A DNA stretch of 64,000 nt from Xestospongia bergquistia (GCA_963965975.1 OZ014411.1:24969249-25033248), one strand, 5' to 3'; shown: positions 12,201-24,372, counted from the first letter of the stretch. Notes: a model not told the origin generated them from the sequence alone. Numbers and translations are program-made.

Positions 12201-15200
12201 GTGGTGTTTAGAATAGTGACTTGAAAGATTGGTGAATAGCTAGGTCCACCCTATAAGGAATGGTTGACCATTGACAGTAGTGACATGTTGGTTAAGTTGA
12301 ATGAATAATGGTTATACTTATACATATTACTAAACCTGCACCCAATGTACTTGATTGGCTTAGTCCTCTAACAATTACTATCCAAACAATAATAGTAGCT
12401 GTAGTGTCAACTAGCTGTATCCCCATAGGCTATGACCAGTGAATGAGCTGACTTTTCCTGGTTTGGAACTACAGCCACATTACACCAAGTTATAAGCAAT
12501 GCTTCCAGTAGACTCTGTCAACACCAACATCACATGATTGACACAGAGATTACTTTCATAATGGTTCAAGATCAGAAAGCTCAAGCACCTGTTTGACAAC
12601 CATCTTTCCCGTAGAGGGGCTACTAAAATTTCTGAGGTGTGTTTGCCCCATTCATTGATATTATGCAGGTGATAAATGCTTTTCATGCTAAACAATTTTA
12701 CCTGAGCTATCTCAACTGTTCATGATAGACTAAGAGTATCATCCAAAATGTCTCCTTACAAATGGATAGGAAAAAAGAATGCCTTCTGCATTTTCCCCTG
12801 TTGTTTGTGTGGAGAAGATATTTCAGCCAACAGATTCAGTTCACTTGCTATTATAGTCTGTCAATTTAAACAGAGCCCAGCATCCAAAGGAAAACATGAA
12901 ATGGCTTGTTCTCTAGCAAGAGATACTAATGTTATGGTTATCTTGATCTGCTATACAAGTCATACAGTTCAAACAATTTCAGCCAAAGAGCAAAGTCAAT
13001 ATTAGCTACAAACGTCTCTAGCAGACCTTAGCTGCCCTGGACAATACCTAGAGCCACATCCACTCCTAACACTACTCGATAATAGATGATGTTTGACAAA
13101 ACAAAGGAACAAGACATGGAATACGACCTGCTTATATAAAGAAGTAATCAGGAATATGTCATAAAGTACAAGAGACAATTGGACTAAGAAATAGACAATA
13201 AGACTGTCTACTAATTATTAGTTTAAATGGAAGTCAACATTGTTTAGTTTACTCACTTGTGATAAATGTTTGGGTCCTTCTTCATTTAGAGTCAACAAAC
13301 ACATCAACAGACCAAAACTACAAAAATACACATATCACAACATCTCCATATTTATGTTAACATTGTTAATTAGTTGTATTAATGATGTCAACATCATTAA
13401 AAATAATAATTGAATAGTTAGATAACTAAGCTCCAGAGGAAATAATTTACTCAATTTACACAAGTGTGTTCTGTTCCAAGAATAATTAAACAAAGGCACA
13501 CATTATTACCACACCCATACATAATGACTGCATAAATATTATATATGTATAATTGTGCATTAGTTGGGAAAAGTTATCATTTAATAAAAATCACTCCAGA
13601 ATGAAAAAAAAAGTTGAATACTGGTTCAAGATTCATCTTACTGAAGATAAAGGCAACAATATTAACATTTTGATGCAGGATTTAAAAGTTAAATTGGCTA
13701 TGGGCTACAATTGTTAGTAGAACATCTGACTATAGCAGGTTAGATTAATAGTTATCTAACTACAGGTAATAGTTACTCAAATACAAATTTTGATTCTCAA
13801 TACAAGAAAGAATACTTAATATATACAATAAAGCATGGCTGAAGTGTCAAGGTGTCAGACACACCCATATGTACATAAATTAATTGTTTGGTGTGTATGC
13901 AAATTTACCTAAAAATATCAGCTTTAGTAGACAATGATGTCATTAAATCAGGATTATTGGATACCATATGTATAAATCCTTCTGGTGACTTAAATCCCAT
14001 TGTACCAACAGGTGATATATGGTATGTTCTGTCAGTTGTAGTATAAATGTCTTTAGATGAACTCTTTGGTGGATCAGGTTGAAGAGATCCATCAGGATTT
14101 AACTCAAGACTAGCATCAAAATCTGACAGCATCTAAAAAAAATTCGCATAGTTTGCTTACTCCACACTCTTATCTTCATACTACACTATATATATTATAT
14201 GAGTGGAATTATTTCAGACAGTGCAAATTATAACTAACTTATTTGGCAACTACATAAATTAATAGTTAGTTCTATTGTTATAGACCAATATCATTTTCTA
14301 CATTGTATTAAAGTTGGAAATTCACATCACCTTATACTGCTGCCTTTTTTCAAGAAAGCAAGTACTCTTATTTAAAGGCATGTAAAAGACAAAAATAGCA
14401 ACACCAAAAATTCATGCACTTTACTATTGTATTCTAAGAAATATCTATTAGTCATAAAAGGATATTGGCAGCAGTGTCGAGTGTTACTATTTTTATCCTT
14501 TATATCCTGGTTCGATTTCTTTATTCTATTAAAAAATTTACTTTAATCCATGATCATATTATAACTGAATTGGTTGATTAAATTATTGTTGTTCCAATCC
14601 ACACCATTACATATATAATAATTATAATATAATTATTATATAATTATAATATAATAATTATAATAATTATAATATAATTAATAATTAATGATTATGATAT
14701 AATTGAAATTGCTGCTCCAACACAAATACATATTACTATTACAAAGTATAACCATATGACACAACTATGAAGGGAAGATGACTTAACAACATGGCCACAA
14801 ATGAGAGTCCTATACAACACATATGGATCATAGTCCAAAACAAGGGAAATAGAAGCCTAAAACATACATAGTGCACATGGATAAAGGTTTTATTAACCCT
14901 GTAGGCTTATAGTTCCCATTGATCAAGGACTCTAACCAATTTAGTGTATAACAACAAATCAATGACAAAACATGTTAAAAGTAACTAAGTGATTCCAGCA
15001 AGTAACTAAGAATAGAAGAATAGTTACTTCATGTGTACTCTAAATGTAGAGTTTCATATTTCATTATTGTCTTTTTATTTAAATAAAAAATCACAATTGG
15101 GTCTTTTCTGTTCTAGTGGCTACGATTCTGCCTTAATTGAAAATGAGGTTTAAAATTGAACCTCACCAAGAGATACAAGAAATTTCAATTAAGTCAGCCA

Positions 15201-18200
15201 TAGTAAAAGGACAATCAGTGATATGTCAGTGACAAACATAAAGTATACTTGGTATAAAGTTCACACCATGCATATATAGCTCAATTGTTCTCTTTAACAA
15301 CTATTAACAGATATACTACAGTTGGTTCATAGGATAATACAAAATGTTACATGTCCTAATACAAGTAAATGTAATTGGAGAAAACATACATGTAGTACAG
15401 ATATTTATATTTTTGTTTCTCCCCAAATATAGGTTCAAACATTCTGCCTAACCTTTGATATAGCAATCTAGAATTATAATGCTAGAATATAGCATCAACC
15501 AGAAGTTGTAGATAATGTTCAGGTTTGTTTCTTTTTGAGTAATAAAGGGAATCACAGACAATTAATACTACTCAATTAATAATTGATTGTTAGCCATTTG
15601 TTAAGTTTCTCTAAGAATAGTTTCATGCTAACTTTAAAAAAAGAAGAGTCAAGTTTCTTTGTTTGCAAGAATGAAAGTTTGCATGTATGCATTATTCAGA
15701 AAAGATACTATCCAATAATATAAAACAAATCATAAAGTCAAAATTTCTATAACATGTCACAGACACTTCACAAATGATACTACTGATTAACATCAATACC
15801 AACAAGTGCTAGGACAAACATCAGCCCAATTGTACTCTGGTTCAGAGTCTATGTAAGCAGCATAGAGTGCAAGAGATGGTTTATTAATTAAGAAATCAAG
15901 CATTAGTCTAGCAAGCTAGCCCCTCATCCTTTTTGATAAACTGATGGGTGGACAAGGATCTATGGAAGCATACTGCCCCATTGGAATGTGTGGAATGTGG
16001 GATAATACCATATGAGTGTCATAGTGGTTATAAATATTGTTATTGTTACTGCCACTTCAGTCAAATTATCCTTTGCTTATGCTTTTTTCTAACTGCATCA
16101 CCATGCTATCCATCTATATAACTTCTTTCAAAGTAAGCCTTATCAAAAGATTTGTATAAAAATTAGCTTCTGCACATATTAGTAAGTTAAGTGTTTTTAA
16201 TTCTCTCTCTAAGCTTATAAAGGTAGCATTTACGAAAGCTTCAATAAGATTACAATTTAATAAAAACTACTGTGCTAAAAACATATCTTCCAAAATGGCT
16301 ACCATAACAATAATATTCCTAACCACTACGACAATTTTGTGGTATTGCCCCACATTATAGGATGACAGTAGGCAAGTTCACTTTTAGACCTTCTTCTAAT
16401 CCAACTTCATAAAAGTATGCAACATAACAAAGTGTCAGCCTGTTCTAACAAGTCATATTATATAATTTCTAAAGCAATTCCTTTAGGCAAAGCCTAGATA
16501 TAAATATTATTATTAAATATTCTCATTATCAATGTACACAACATGTACATGTACATGTACAATCTCATAATATGCAGCATAAAAAGGTGTCATTGTATAT
16601 TGAGATATTTTCAAAGCGATAATTAGGAATTATTCAATTATGTTATTCAAGTAGAACTGATAAGAAAGAAAACATGCAATTAAACTTTGAGATGTATTTT
16701 TAAATAATTTATTAATATCCAAACCAATTTCTAACACTTCAGCCTTAATGTAAAAACACATCCTTGTGCAAAGCCATTCAAAAAATTAATAAGTCTCACA
16801 ATTTTAGGGCGTTTCCTACAAACACAGGCTAATGGATTTGGACACTCGCAATATGTCAACACCAGAATATTAGATGGTTTGATATCTCTGTGAATTATTG
16901 GGTTTGGTAAAGTATGGAGATAATGAAGACCTTGAAGAATCTCCCTAGCAATGTACCTAAAGGTAGGATATGATATTAGTAAGATCTTTGAACATACACA
17001 TATACATAGAAGCATATAAGTTTGTTACATTTTACAGTATAATACTTATTCTACATACACATATATATTAGAAATGAGTATACTATTATAAATAATAAAT
17101 CAATAAAAATTAACCATTTTTTTTGTTATTTACTTTTGGATATGTGTTATGGCAATATTAATGATCCTACCAACAACAAAGCACTTTCAGACTGGTATGT
17201 AATGTTGTTATGTGTGTTAGACTAAAAAACACAAGTTGACACTGAATATCCTTTCAATAAGAAAATGTGATCAATGCCATTTGATTTGTTTGTCTAACAT
17301 GATCTTAAAAACATAATGAATATAGAAATCACGGGACAATGTGGTTTAATTCACATCAAAACACAATGAAATCAATTGCATTGAATATAAATTGAATGGT
17401 CATTCTATGACCAGTGTGAGCACAAATATAGGAAGCTGAATTACACAACACACATGTATGTACACTAACAATCATACTAGCTACTAAGACACACTCAATC
17501 TGAGTTATAATATTCTCATACACCAGAGTTAAAAACATAAGTATAACAGATAAAGGAGGCATTAATTGGGAATAGTACATACATAATATGTATATTTACC
17601 TAAAGTTGTTTTGTATCTTTCTTAGTAACAGTGGCTCATTCTTATATCTTTCATTGAGAGATCGAAGACAAAATCTCTCATAAGATCCCACAGTTCTTCC
17701 TAAATCATCTACATATTTATATAATATTAAAAATTAACACATAATAAATTTAGATACTCACTTGTCATTCGTGGATAATAGTGATAGATATAACGTCTTC
17801 TTGGAAAGGCTTCTATAGGATCTCCCATTAACATTGCAATTAGAGGCAAAATATTAGGATGATGTAATTTAGGCATTATTAAGACTTCCCTCCAACGAAA
17901 GGCAGTCCGTTTCACAGCATACACTGTTCCTTCAAATATAACCTTTAAAGGTAAACAATAAAAGATTACCAATAGCATCATGAGTCTATACCTCTAATAT
18001 AAGACCATTACCACCTTCTCTTATTACTCGAGTAGTCTTCTTGTCAGGTAGTGTATAATCATGTCCAATTACAAACACTTCTCCATCTCCCTATATTAAC
18101 ATGTAATAATATATACATACATATTATAGATGAACAAGTAACTTACATAGAAGCAATATCCTGGTTGATCAAAACCCTCTAATGCATAACGTTTGATTTG

Positions 18201-21200
18201 TTGTTCTGTTATAAATGCTTGACGTCCTTCATGAAGTGGTTTGACAAGTGATGTACCAAATGTACCTAAAACTTTTCCATGTTGAGAAGACACCATACTA
18301 CATTGAAACACAATGGCAGTTGACAATATATAGACACTATTGACCTACTACATGGAATGTTTCTTACAATGTAACATCATTCAGTCTTTATAGGGACTAG
18401 TTTTAAGACATTGTATAAACTACACATATACTATTAACCAGTTTTCACTGAAAAGAGTTATTACAAGGAAAAAATCTGTACTTACTGGCCCCTAACATTA
18501 TAACATTACAAGTAAATAAGAAACAAATAAAAAAACAAGCAGATAAACAACAAAAAAACACTATAAAATCCTAACCTTGGAGGTGGAGAACTAACAGGCA
18601 TAGATTCCATTGTTGTAATATTAGCTAGAGCAGTATTAGTTGTCATAACGCCAGATTCTGTTTCTCGATTTGATGGGAGTGGTAACTCTCGTACTACTTG
18701 CTCATCCTCTCCCTCTTGAAATGTTTTAAAATTTCGCCAACGCACATCTTCTTTATTCTCATATTCCTTATCTAAATAGTCACATCCAATCTCTCCAGCT
18801 TCATTACATTCATCACTATTGGCATATAATGATATGATTACTGGGTCTTCTCCTGTGGGCGGAGTTATTCCAATACGAATATACCGACTAGAATTCAATA
18901 AGACAAGTTCAGCAATCTCTACTTGACTACTACTAGTAGTACGAGATTGCACAGAAATTGTCTTGTACTTCTCTTCCAACTCAATAGATCCATTTGGTTG
19001 AGATACCTAACAAATTAGGTCATAAAAGTACATCATAATAATATAACATATGTGATGATATGTAACATTGCAAGTTTTTACAAGTAAAACCTATGCAGAC
19101 AAGGAATATATTGAAAAAAGCAGTTAAGTCAGAAAGTCATAACTCATATATTGAACAAATGATGTCTTGAGTAATAAAATATAATTATTATTGATATAAT
19201 TGATATATAATATAATAGTATAATAGAAGCTACAAATCTTATCATGATATATGTATATATATATGTGTGTGTGTGTGTGTGTGCACGTGTGACCATAAAG
19301 ATGAAAATGGCACTTAATAGTTGCCAAAATTAGTTAAATTTAAAATTAAATTAGTTTCAAACAAATGATTGTGTAAAAACAGTTGCTACACATCCAGGAA
19401 GTCAATGTAATTTGGTATTCATAAAGGTTAATCATTGAGCTTGCACATACTGAATTTTAATAACTTCCTGTTCAAGATGGCAGCACAGCAATATTTTATA
19501 TGCAAGCTTTCCTTCAAAAGTTTTGCGCATTAGGTACCATTTTCATATTTATAGCCACACACACACACGTACATATAATGTCATTTTCAGAACATTGAGT
19601 CAATAACATAAAACATTGTTATAGTTAATCGACCATGACATATACTTGTATTCTAGAACAGTACACATTCAATTAGTGAATACAATGCAACATAATATGT
19701 TTTAACATAATACTATATTCATACTCACACAAAATGACATACAAAACTGGCACAGAGAATACAGTAGTCCCTCTTTTGAGAGACCACCCTTATATCCAAC
19801 AAAAAGTGGTCTTCTACTAGATGTGGGCGGGATAATGGGTTGGATCAATTCGTGCAACACCACGACAAGATTTGCCAAGATAAATTTTTTTCAAAACAGC
19901 TACCCTCTCTTCTAAAATCAAATTTTTTTTTTCATAGACACCTCTGGTTGGTAGTTCTACTTAGTTCTACTATAGCTACAAGTCACATGATAATACAGCT
20001 GCAATTATGTGCATGCATTGAATTTTACATACAATTTACACTTCTAATGGTCTTAAAAATATACGATGATAGTGGTCTCTGGTCTCACAAAAGAGGTGGC
20101 CTTTGACTAGAGGTGGTTTTGTATTGCAATGCATTGGTACATGGAAATTGTGTTCTCTCAAAAGAAGTGGTCTTTCACAGGAGTGGTCTCTCAAAAGAGG
20201 GACTACTGTACTACAAAGTACATATATATAGAGTTACAAAAACCATGTTCAAGTACCACAAAACATGTAATATAATACATACAATAAAGGTATATATCTA
20301 AGGTTATTGCTAGTCTGGTGTCTGCTACTGAATGCAATGTTGGTATGAGAAAGGAATAAATGAGACTATGAATTATAACACAGTAAACAAAACAGGATGT
20401 TTATCGTTTATTAATGTTCTAATTATACACTTATACTGACTACAGTTATACATATAACTATATTGTTAAGAGCAGATATCAATTGTTAACAATCAACCTG
20501 CACACTATAAGAATATGTATTGTTACCAGAACTCACTTTAACCCAATGCATTGGTACGATAGGAGTTATCAGGACACCTTCATAGAAGTCATATCTCATA
20601 TTTCGTGAAAAGGAAAACCAAATATGATCACTTTTACGATATTGACTTTGTACTAGTATAGGACAATACATTTGTAATTGAGGGGCAACTAAATCCTTCA
20701 CCATATTATAGAAAGTAACATTTTCCACTTGTCGTTGTGTTCTATATTGTTCTGTTGTTTGATGGCCATATGGTACAAGAGATAGTTCAGATGGATCTGC
20801 AGACACAACAGGCATTGATGGTCTAGTCACTCGATCAGCTGTTACAATAACTGAAGACTCTGACGTCACTTCAATGGCTTGACTATCAAAATGTGCGTCA
20901 TGTCTACCATAAGATATGTGTTCACTTAAGGTAGTAAAAACATAATCTCGACTTCGTAAACTAATAACAATGCGATTGAGATCACCAAACATTAAGTCAT
21001 GATCTTCTCTGACAACTAGCACAGGTGTCTTCCTTTTTCTTATGTCAGTACATTTGTCAATACGTAGTTTTAATCTGCTAATTAGCCTTTCTTTTGAACA
21101 ATACACTTTCCAAGTAGCATCATCTTGAGATGATGACACTAGATAGTATGCAACACCATTAATACTGCTCTCAATTTCATCTATGCTAAAGCTAAAAATC

Positions 21201-21961
21201 TGTGATCTAAAGAGCTCATGGTGAACTTGTAAACATAAATTATTATCTTGAGCTTCATTTAAGCATCGCATAATTAATAGTGCTTTCTGGTTACTGACAA
21301 TTGGATGGCTACCATTAAAACTCTGACAGATGTAGCTAAGCATGTAGAATAGAGCTTCTTTAGCTATTTTAGATAATCCAGCTCCTGCTAATCCAAAATA
21401 CATTTCCAAAACTCCCCATTTATTTTGATCCAAGGAGAAGAGCTTACTGTTCACAAACTTCATAACTGTCATTAAAGGTTGGTTAATAAGGTAGTAAGCA
21501 GCAAAGTATTCTTGTATAATTGGATGGATGAACTGGTAGTGATAGGTTGGGTTGACATAGAAGCCTTCAACTGACTCACTCTTAATCATTCCTAGTGATT
21601 TAACATCTGCCATGCAAGCAAAACTACATTGTAGTAGTTCATTAGACAGCTGTTCAAATGACTCAGGGTATTCATCAATGTGCAATAGATAGGCCCACCG
21701 AGATAATGTTTTTAAATCGTCAATTTCCCGCCTCTTCATAATTTGATAGAATAAAGACACATTTAGCCTGACCTCACATTCCATGGCTTCACAAATTTTT
21801 CCACAAACAACAGCAGTAATGAATGAAGACTTGCATTGGGTACATTGGGGTTCTGCTTTGATTTCAATCCAGTTGATATTTATGTCAGGATCATTTACTA
21901 GATCAGGTAAAATTTCTTGTACTTGTTGACGTGGTGTACTGGTACTGAGAGCCATATTCAT
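9259..21961 (-). CDS. Gene B: complete NLR-like module/DFD-kinase fusion, 1042 aa
   Basis: Coding exons in order on the minus strand: 20537-21961, 18576-19006, 18147-18297, 17992-18090, 17762-17942, 17600-17708, 16800-16956, 13909-14132, 13257-13317, 9740-9892, 9259-9396 (stop TAA). All are GT-AG and all phases join without a stop. Residues 1-475 form an N-terminal module with FIHPIIQEYFAAYYL at about 144-158, typical of the winged-helix/HD2 end of NACHT NLRs, but with no P-loop. About 440-670 is an unrecognised module. The kinase runs from about 690 to 1042: REGGNG as a possible glycine loop, VYAVK (Lys about 713), WREVLIM (possible alpha-C Glu), HRDIKPSNIL (about 821), CxC...CxC insert, LSDFDAS (about 854, DFD for DFG), FKSPEG in place of APE, KADIFSFGLL, and an ending near KRPTANELLNH. 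The lysine, HRD Asp and first metal Asp are all kept, so activity is possible. No signal peptide or membrane helix is supported. Introns carry two MITEs and a LINE remnant. The leader exon is 22588-22597. Kinase class is uncertain (TKL/IRAK/RIPK-like by HRDIKPSNIL). Confidence 0.88.
10441..10882. mobile_element. Fold-back MITE, 442 bp, with TA target duplication
   Basis: Ends are TGGAAGCCAAAGG and its exact reverse complement CCTTTGGCTTCCA, flanked on each side by TA (10439-10440 and 10883-10884). Nearly the whole element is an inverted repeat. For example TCCTATACCC near 10577 pairs with GGGTATAGGA near 10730, and TTAAGAGACAG pairs with CTGTCTCTTAA around the centre. The TA duplication points to a Tc1/mariner-type transposase. 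It sits in the intron between the last two kinase-lobe exon groups of gene B (9892 to 13257). Confidence 0.85.
10968..11510 (-). mobile_element. LINE reverse transcriptase remnant in gene B intron
   Basis: Read on the minus strand, decayed frames give MPLLFIIYTND near 11470 (RT block PLLFLIYIND), FNVSKCKQLCF near 11290, then SNNLSWRCYY and AYKTLHFVRR near 11170-11080, in the order seen in the C-terminal half of non-LTR RT proteins. Frames shift and stops intervene, so it is dead. It has the same orientation as gene B and lies in its largest intron. Whether 11510-12700 also belongs to it is unclear. Confidence 0.65.
11511..13256. other. Rest of the large gene B intron
   Basis: Several open frames occur on both strands (for example near 11752-11991, 12480-12695 and 12748-13005) but none has splice-bounded or recognisable protein features. 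Parts may be more of the LINE remnant just downstream. I see nothing else to annotate. Confidence 0.4.
14598..14702. repeat. AT-only low-complexity palindromic tract
   Basis: A run built from ATAATTATAATATAATTA-type words, reading nearly the same on both strands, within the intron between gene B exons 16800-16956 and 13909-14132. It is simple sequence with no further meaning visible. Confidence 0.7.
14703..16799. other. Gene B intron, nothing recognised
   Basis: AT-rich intron between the HRD exon and the DFD exon of gene B. It has a short self-complementary ACATGTACATGTACATGTAC run at about 16540-16560 and a TAGTCTAGCAAGCTAGCCCC patch near 15903 that resembles the repeat at 7840. No coding segment was recognised. 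Confidence 0.4.
19244..19283. repeat. (TA)n(TG)n microsatellite
   Basis: Alternating TATATA followed by TGTGTGTG, ending in GTGCACGTGTG, in the intron between the first and second coding exons of gene B. Confidence 0.85.
19760..20210. mobile_element. pogo/Tigger-like MITE, 451 bp, TA duplication
   Basis: The left end TACAGTAGTCCCTCTTTTGA and the right end TCAAAAGAGGGACTACTGTA are exact reverse complements. The repeats extend inward through GAGACCAC. With TA as the duplicated target, the terminus CAGTAGTCCCTC resembles pogo/Tigger-type Tc1/mariner ends. Inside there are further GTGGTCT/AGACCAC repeats and no transposase. It lies in the intron after the first coding exon of gene B. Confidence 0.85.
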
Positions 21962-22587
21962 CAAATACCTGGATGAAATATATTAAATAATGATAATCCA
22001 TAAAATTGCTTTCTCTATTTCACTTTATTATAACATGTACTTGACATAACTTATAAATCAATCAGAAAAGTCAACTCAAATAAAGTTTTTTTCAATAGAT
22101 TCTATATCTGAATCTTTACAATTTACATAGGAGCATAGAGTCCTATACTATTATCATGTATGGTTTGCACATGTGTTCTAGTAAATTAGCTCGTCATTTG
22201 ACAATATGGAGTAGCAATAATATATAAGGGCAAATATAAGATACTCTAATTTGTTTTGTAGCAGACATACTCAGACATTAGCCTCCCTTTTCTCTCTATG
22301 TCGAAGAAATTGATGCCATATTCTGGATATTTAACAAAAGTGCCTTTTTCTCCCTAAAAGAGCTTTTTAACAACACTCTCACATGCAGTTTGTCTGTACT
22401 GTATTTGCTCCATAATTTAAATGCAAATAAGAGGGCAACAACAAAGGATAATTCATACATTTTGTACATATCCTAAACTCATTGGTCTTAGCAGGTTAGA
22501 TGATCATGACAAAATAAATCCAACATATCATTCTTCTAATAACAAATGTAACACAATAAGAAGCAGAATGGTCGTTTCTATTCTCAC

Positions 22588-22597
22588 CAGTATCCAT
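22588..22597 (-). promoter_or_regulatory. Gene B leader exon with a micro-ORF
   Basis: Minus strand ATGGATACTG is followed by donor GTGAGAAT and matches the leader exon of gene A in sequence and position. Joined to the acceptor before 21968 it reads five codons (M-D-T-G-I) and stops at TGA. That TGA overlaps the main ATG as TGATG. This suggests an upstream ORF rather than the true N-terminus. The transcription start must lie further right, in the short gap before the divergent ORF at 22662. Confidence 0.55.
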
Positions 22598-22661
22598 TTT
22601 AGTTTTCTTTTCGAGGCACATAGTAGAGTAAACGGAGGAGTATCCGGATACTGGTGGGATT
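22598..22661. promoter_or_regulatory. Candidate divergent promoter
   Basis: Only 64 bases separate the leader ATG of gene B (minus strand) from an ATG opening a plus-strand ORF. The plus side carries GGATACTGGTGGG just before its ATG, while the minus side carries GGATACTGGTGAG in the leader exon, so the two arms form an inverted duplicate of the gene 5' end. No clear TATA box is seen. A shared bidirectional promoter is inference. Confidence 0.4.
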
Positions 22662-22776
22662 ATGGAAGAGTCTAGTGATATTAAAAAAAACTGGCGCAAT
22701 TTGGAAACTATACTCCATGCTGAGAATGAGCTCTGTTTTGATGCTTTTACGGACGTACTCTATTTATTGACACGTG
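22662..22776 (+). CDS. Small divergent first-exon candidate, unrecognised
   Basis: ATG at 22662 opens a frame starting MEESSDIKKNWRNLE and continuing through FDAFTDVLYLLTRG. A possible donor (CGTG|GTATAA) falls after 22776; without splicing the frame runs on to 22859, into the minisatellite. The composition looks protein-like but I do not recognise a family and see no downstream exon. It may be a dead fragment created by an inverted duplication of the gene B 5' end. Confidence 0.3.
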
Positions 22777-22796
22777 GTATAATGTTTTCGCTGATG

Positions 22797-23299
22797 TTAG
22801 CCAGGCGCTTTCACCTATCAAATATTGAAGATGAAATCTACCTCGAGTCTAAGTCTTAGCCAGGCGCTTTCTCCTATCAAATATTGAAGACAAAATCTAC
22901 ATCGAATATGAACCTTAGCTAAGTGCTTTCTCTCATCAACTATTGAAGACAATCTATCTCGACTCTAAGTCTTAGCCAGGATCTCTCTCCTATAAACTAT
23001 CTAAGACAAAGTCTACCTCACGTCTAAACCTTAGCCAAACACTTTCTCCTATTGACTATTGAAGATGAAGTCTACTTCAAGTCTAAACCTTAGCTGGGCC
23101 CTTCTATTGAAGACAAAATTATCTCAAGTCTAAGCCTTAGCCTAGGTACTTTTTCCTATCACCTGTTGAAGACAAAATCTACATCGAGGTTAAACCTTAG
23201 TTAGGTGCTTTCTATTATCAACTATTGAAGATGAAATTTTCCTCAAGTCTAAGCCCTAGTCAAAGACTTTCTCTCATCAACTATTGAAGACAAAATCAA
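22797..23299. repeat. Minisatellite, ~59-bp unit, about 8.5 diverged copies
   Basis: Each unit follows the plan TTAGCCAGGCGCTTTC, then TCCTATCAA, TATTGAAGAC, AAAATCTAC and CTCGAGTCTAAG. Copies begin near 22797, 22856, 22915 and so on; the sixth is shortened. Divergence between copies is moderate, and the last unit ends in AAAATCAAACATGG. It starts right after the small ORF downstream of the gene B promoter. Confidence 0.85.
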
Positions 23300-24217
23300 A
23301 CATGGTAATTGCTGTCAGTGTATAAAGTAGGTTATATATGCCACAGAATAGACTAAGTTTATGTCCTTGAGCTATGGCACTGCCTTATTTGTAGCCATTT
23401 TAGCAATTAATAATTGATTCTGGAACCTGGTCTGATGTATTAAGTCACTTTATCGTAGGTTTTGTGTTTTAGGGGCTTTAATCCCAGACCAACACTATTT
23501 ATTGAAAGTAGACTAAATTTACAGGTAGGCTGGCATCCATAGTGAACTGAATGGAATAAAGTTTAAAATGTGCATTAGTCAGATGACAATATTACTTAAT
23601 TTCTAATGTCTTTGACTATATCAATAATCTTAGATAAACAAGTACAATTAGTTCATTAGAGTAACTTTTCTCTATATCATGAAATAACCACTACCACTAG
23701 TGACATAACACAGGATAAAATGTGTCACTGCCCCTCCCCCCTACACCACTACTCTCCCTAACCAGGCTCTTATAATTATATGTGTATGACAAATATCCAG
23801 GTTTTAAAGGCCTAATACTATCTTTTTGCAATGAAATTAGTGTTGACATTTTTTGAACTAAATTGTTTGTGGTAAAATTTCTATATCACACGTAGTTATT
23901 AGTGTAATGTATACTATAATCTATATTCTGTGCAACCTTTTAGGTTAGGTGATTTTAGGTTTGATTTTAGACAAGAAGGTGTACAAGAAATGCTTGCAGA
24001 GGAAGTAGTGAAATAATAAATGGGCTTACCAAAAGGGGAGAATGGACTTAGTTAGTTAGAATGAAGTGGATGAGTATGGTATGTGTAATCTGTTGATTAT
24101 AACTTTTAATTAATAGTCTAACATTTTAGAAAGTACTCTAAAACAGTCATAGAAGACATTATACAAAGATAATCAGAGAACTAGTATGAAAATCACTATT
24201 TCATTATTTCATTACAG
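23300..24217. other. Intergenic, nothing recognised
   Basis: AT-rich sequence with a C-rich patch near 23730. A short open stretch at about 23960-24025 ends in tandem stops. No gene or repeat family was identified. Confidence 0.4.
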
Positions 24218-24372
24218 AGAACCCACTGGTATGTTTGAATGCCAGAGTTTTTCATCCTAAAGCAGCAAATTGGATGGAATGTGAAAAATGTTTGCACTGG
24301 TACCACATGGTATGCATTGGTATTAAGAAGCAAAAATCAATTAATCTTGTTTGTTTTATGTGCGATATATAA
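24218..24372 (+). pseudogene. PHD-finger-like exon remnant
   Basis: After an acceptor-like TTTCATTACAG the plus strand reads through WMECEKCLHWYHMVCIGI and then LVCFMCDI to a stop. The CxxC-W-x-H-x2-C...CxxC order is that of the second half of a PHD zinc finger, with the first Cys pair reduced to one Cys. Such fingers occur at the end of some transposon proteins and in chromatin proteins. No convincing partner exon was found, so I treat it as a fragment. Confidence 0.55.

Noticed and set aside
11752-13005. Several open frames on both strands in the largest gene B intron
   Set aside because: None is splice-bounded or recognisable; they fall beside a LINE remnant and look like decayed or chance frames.
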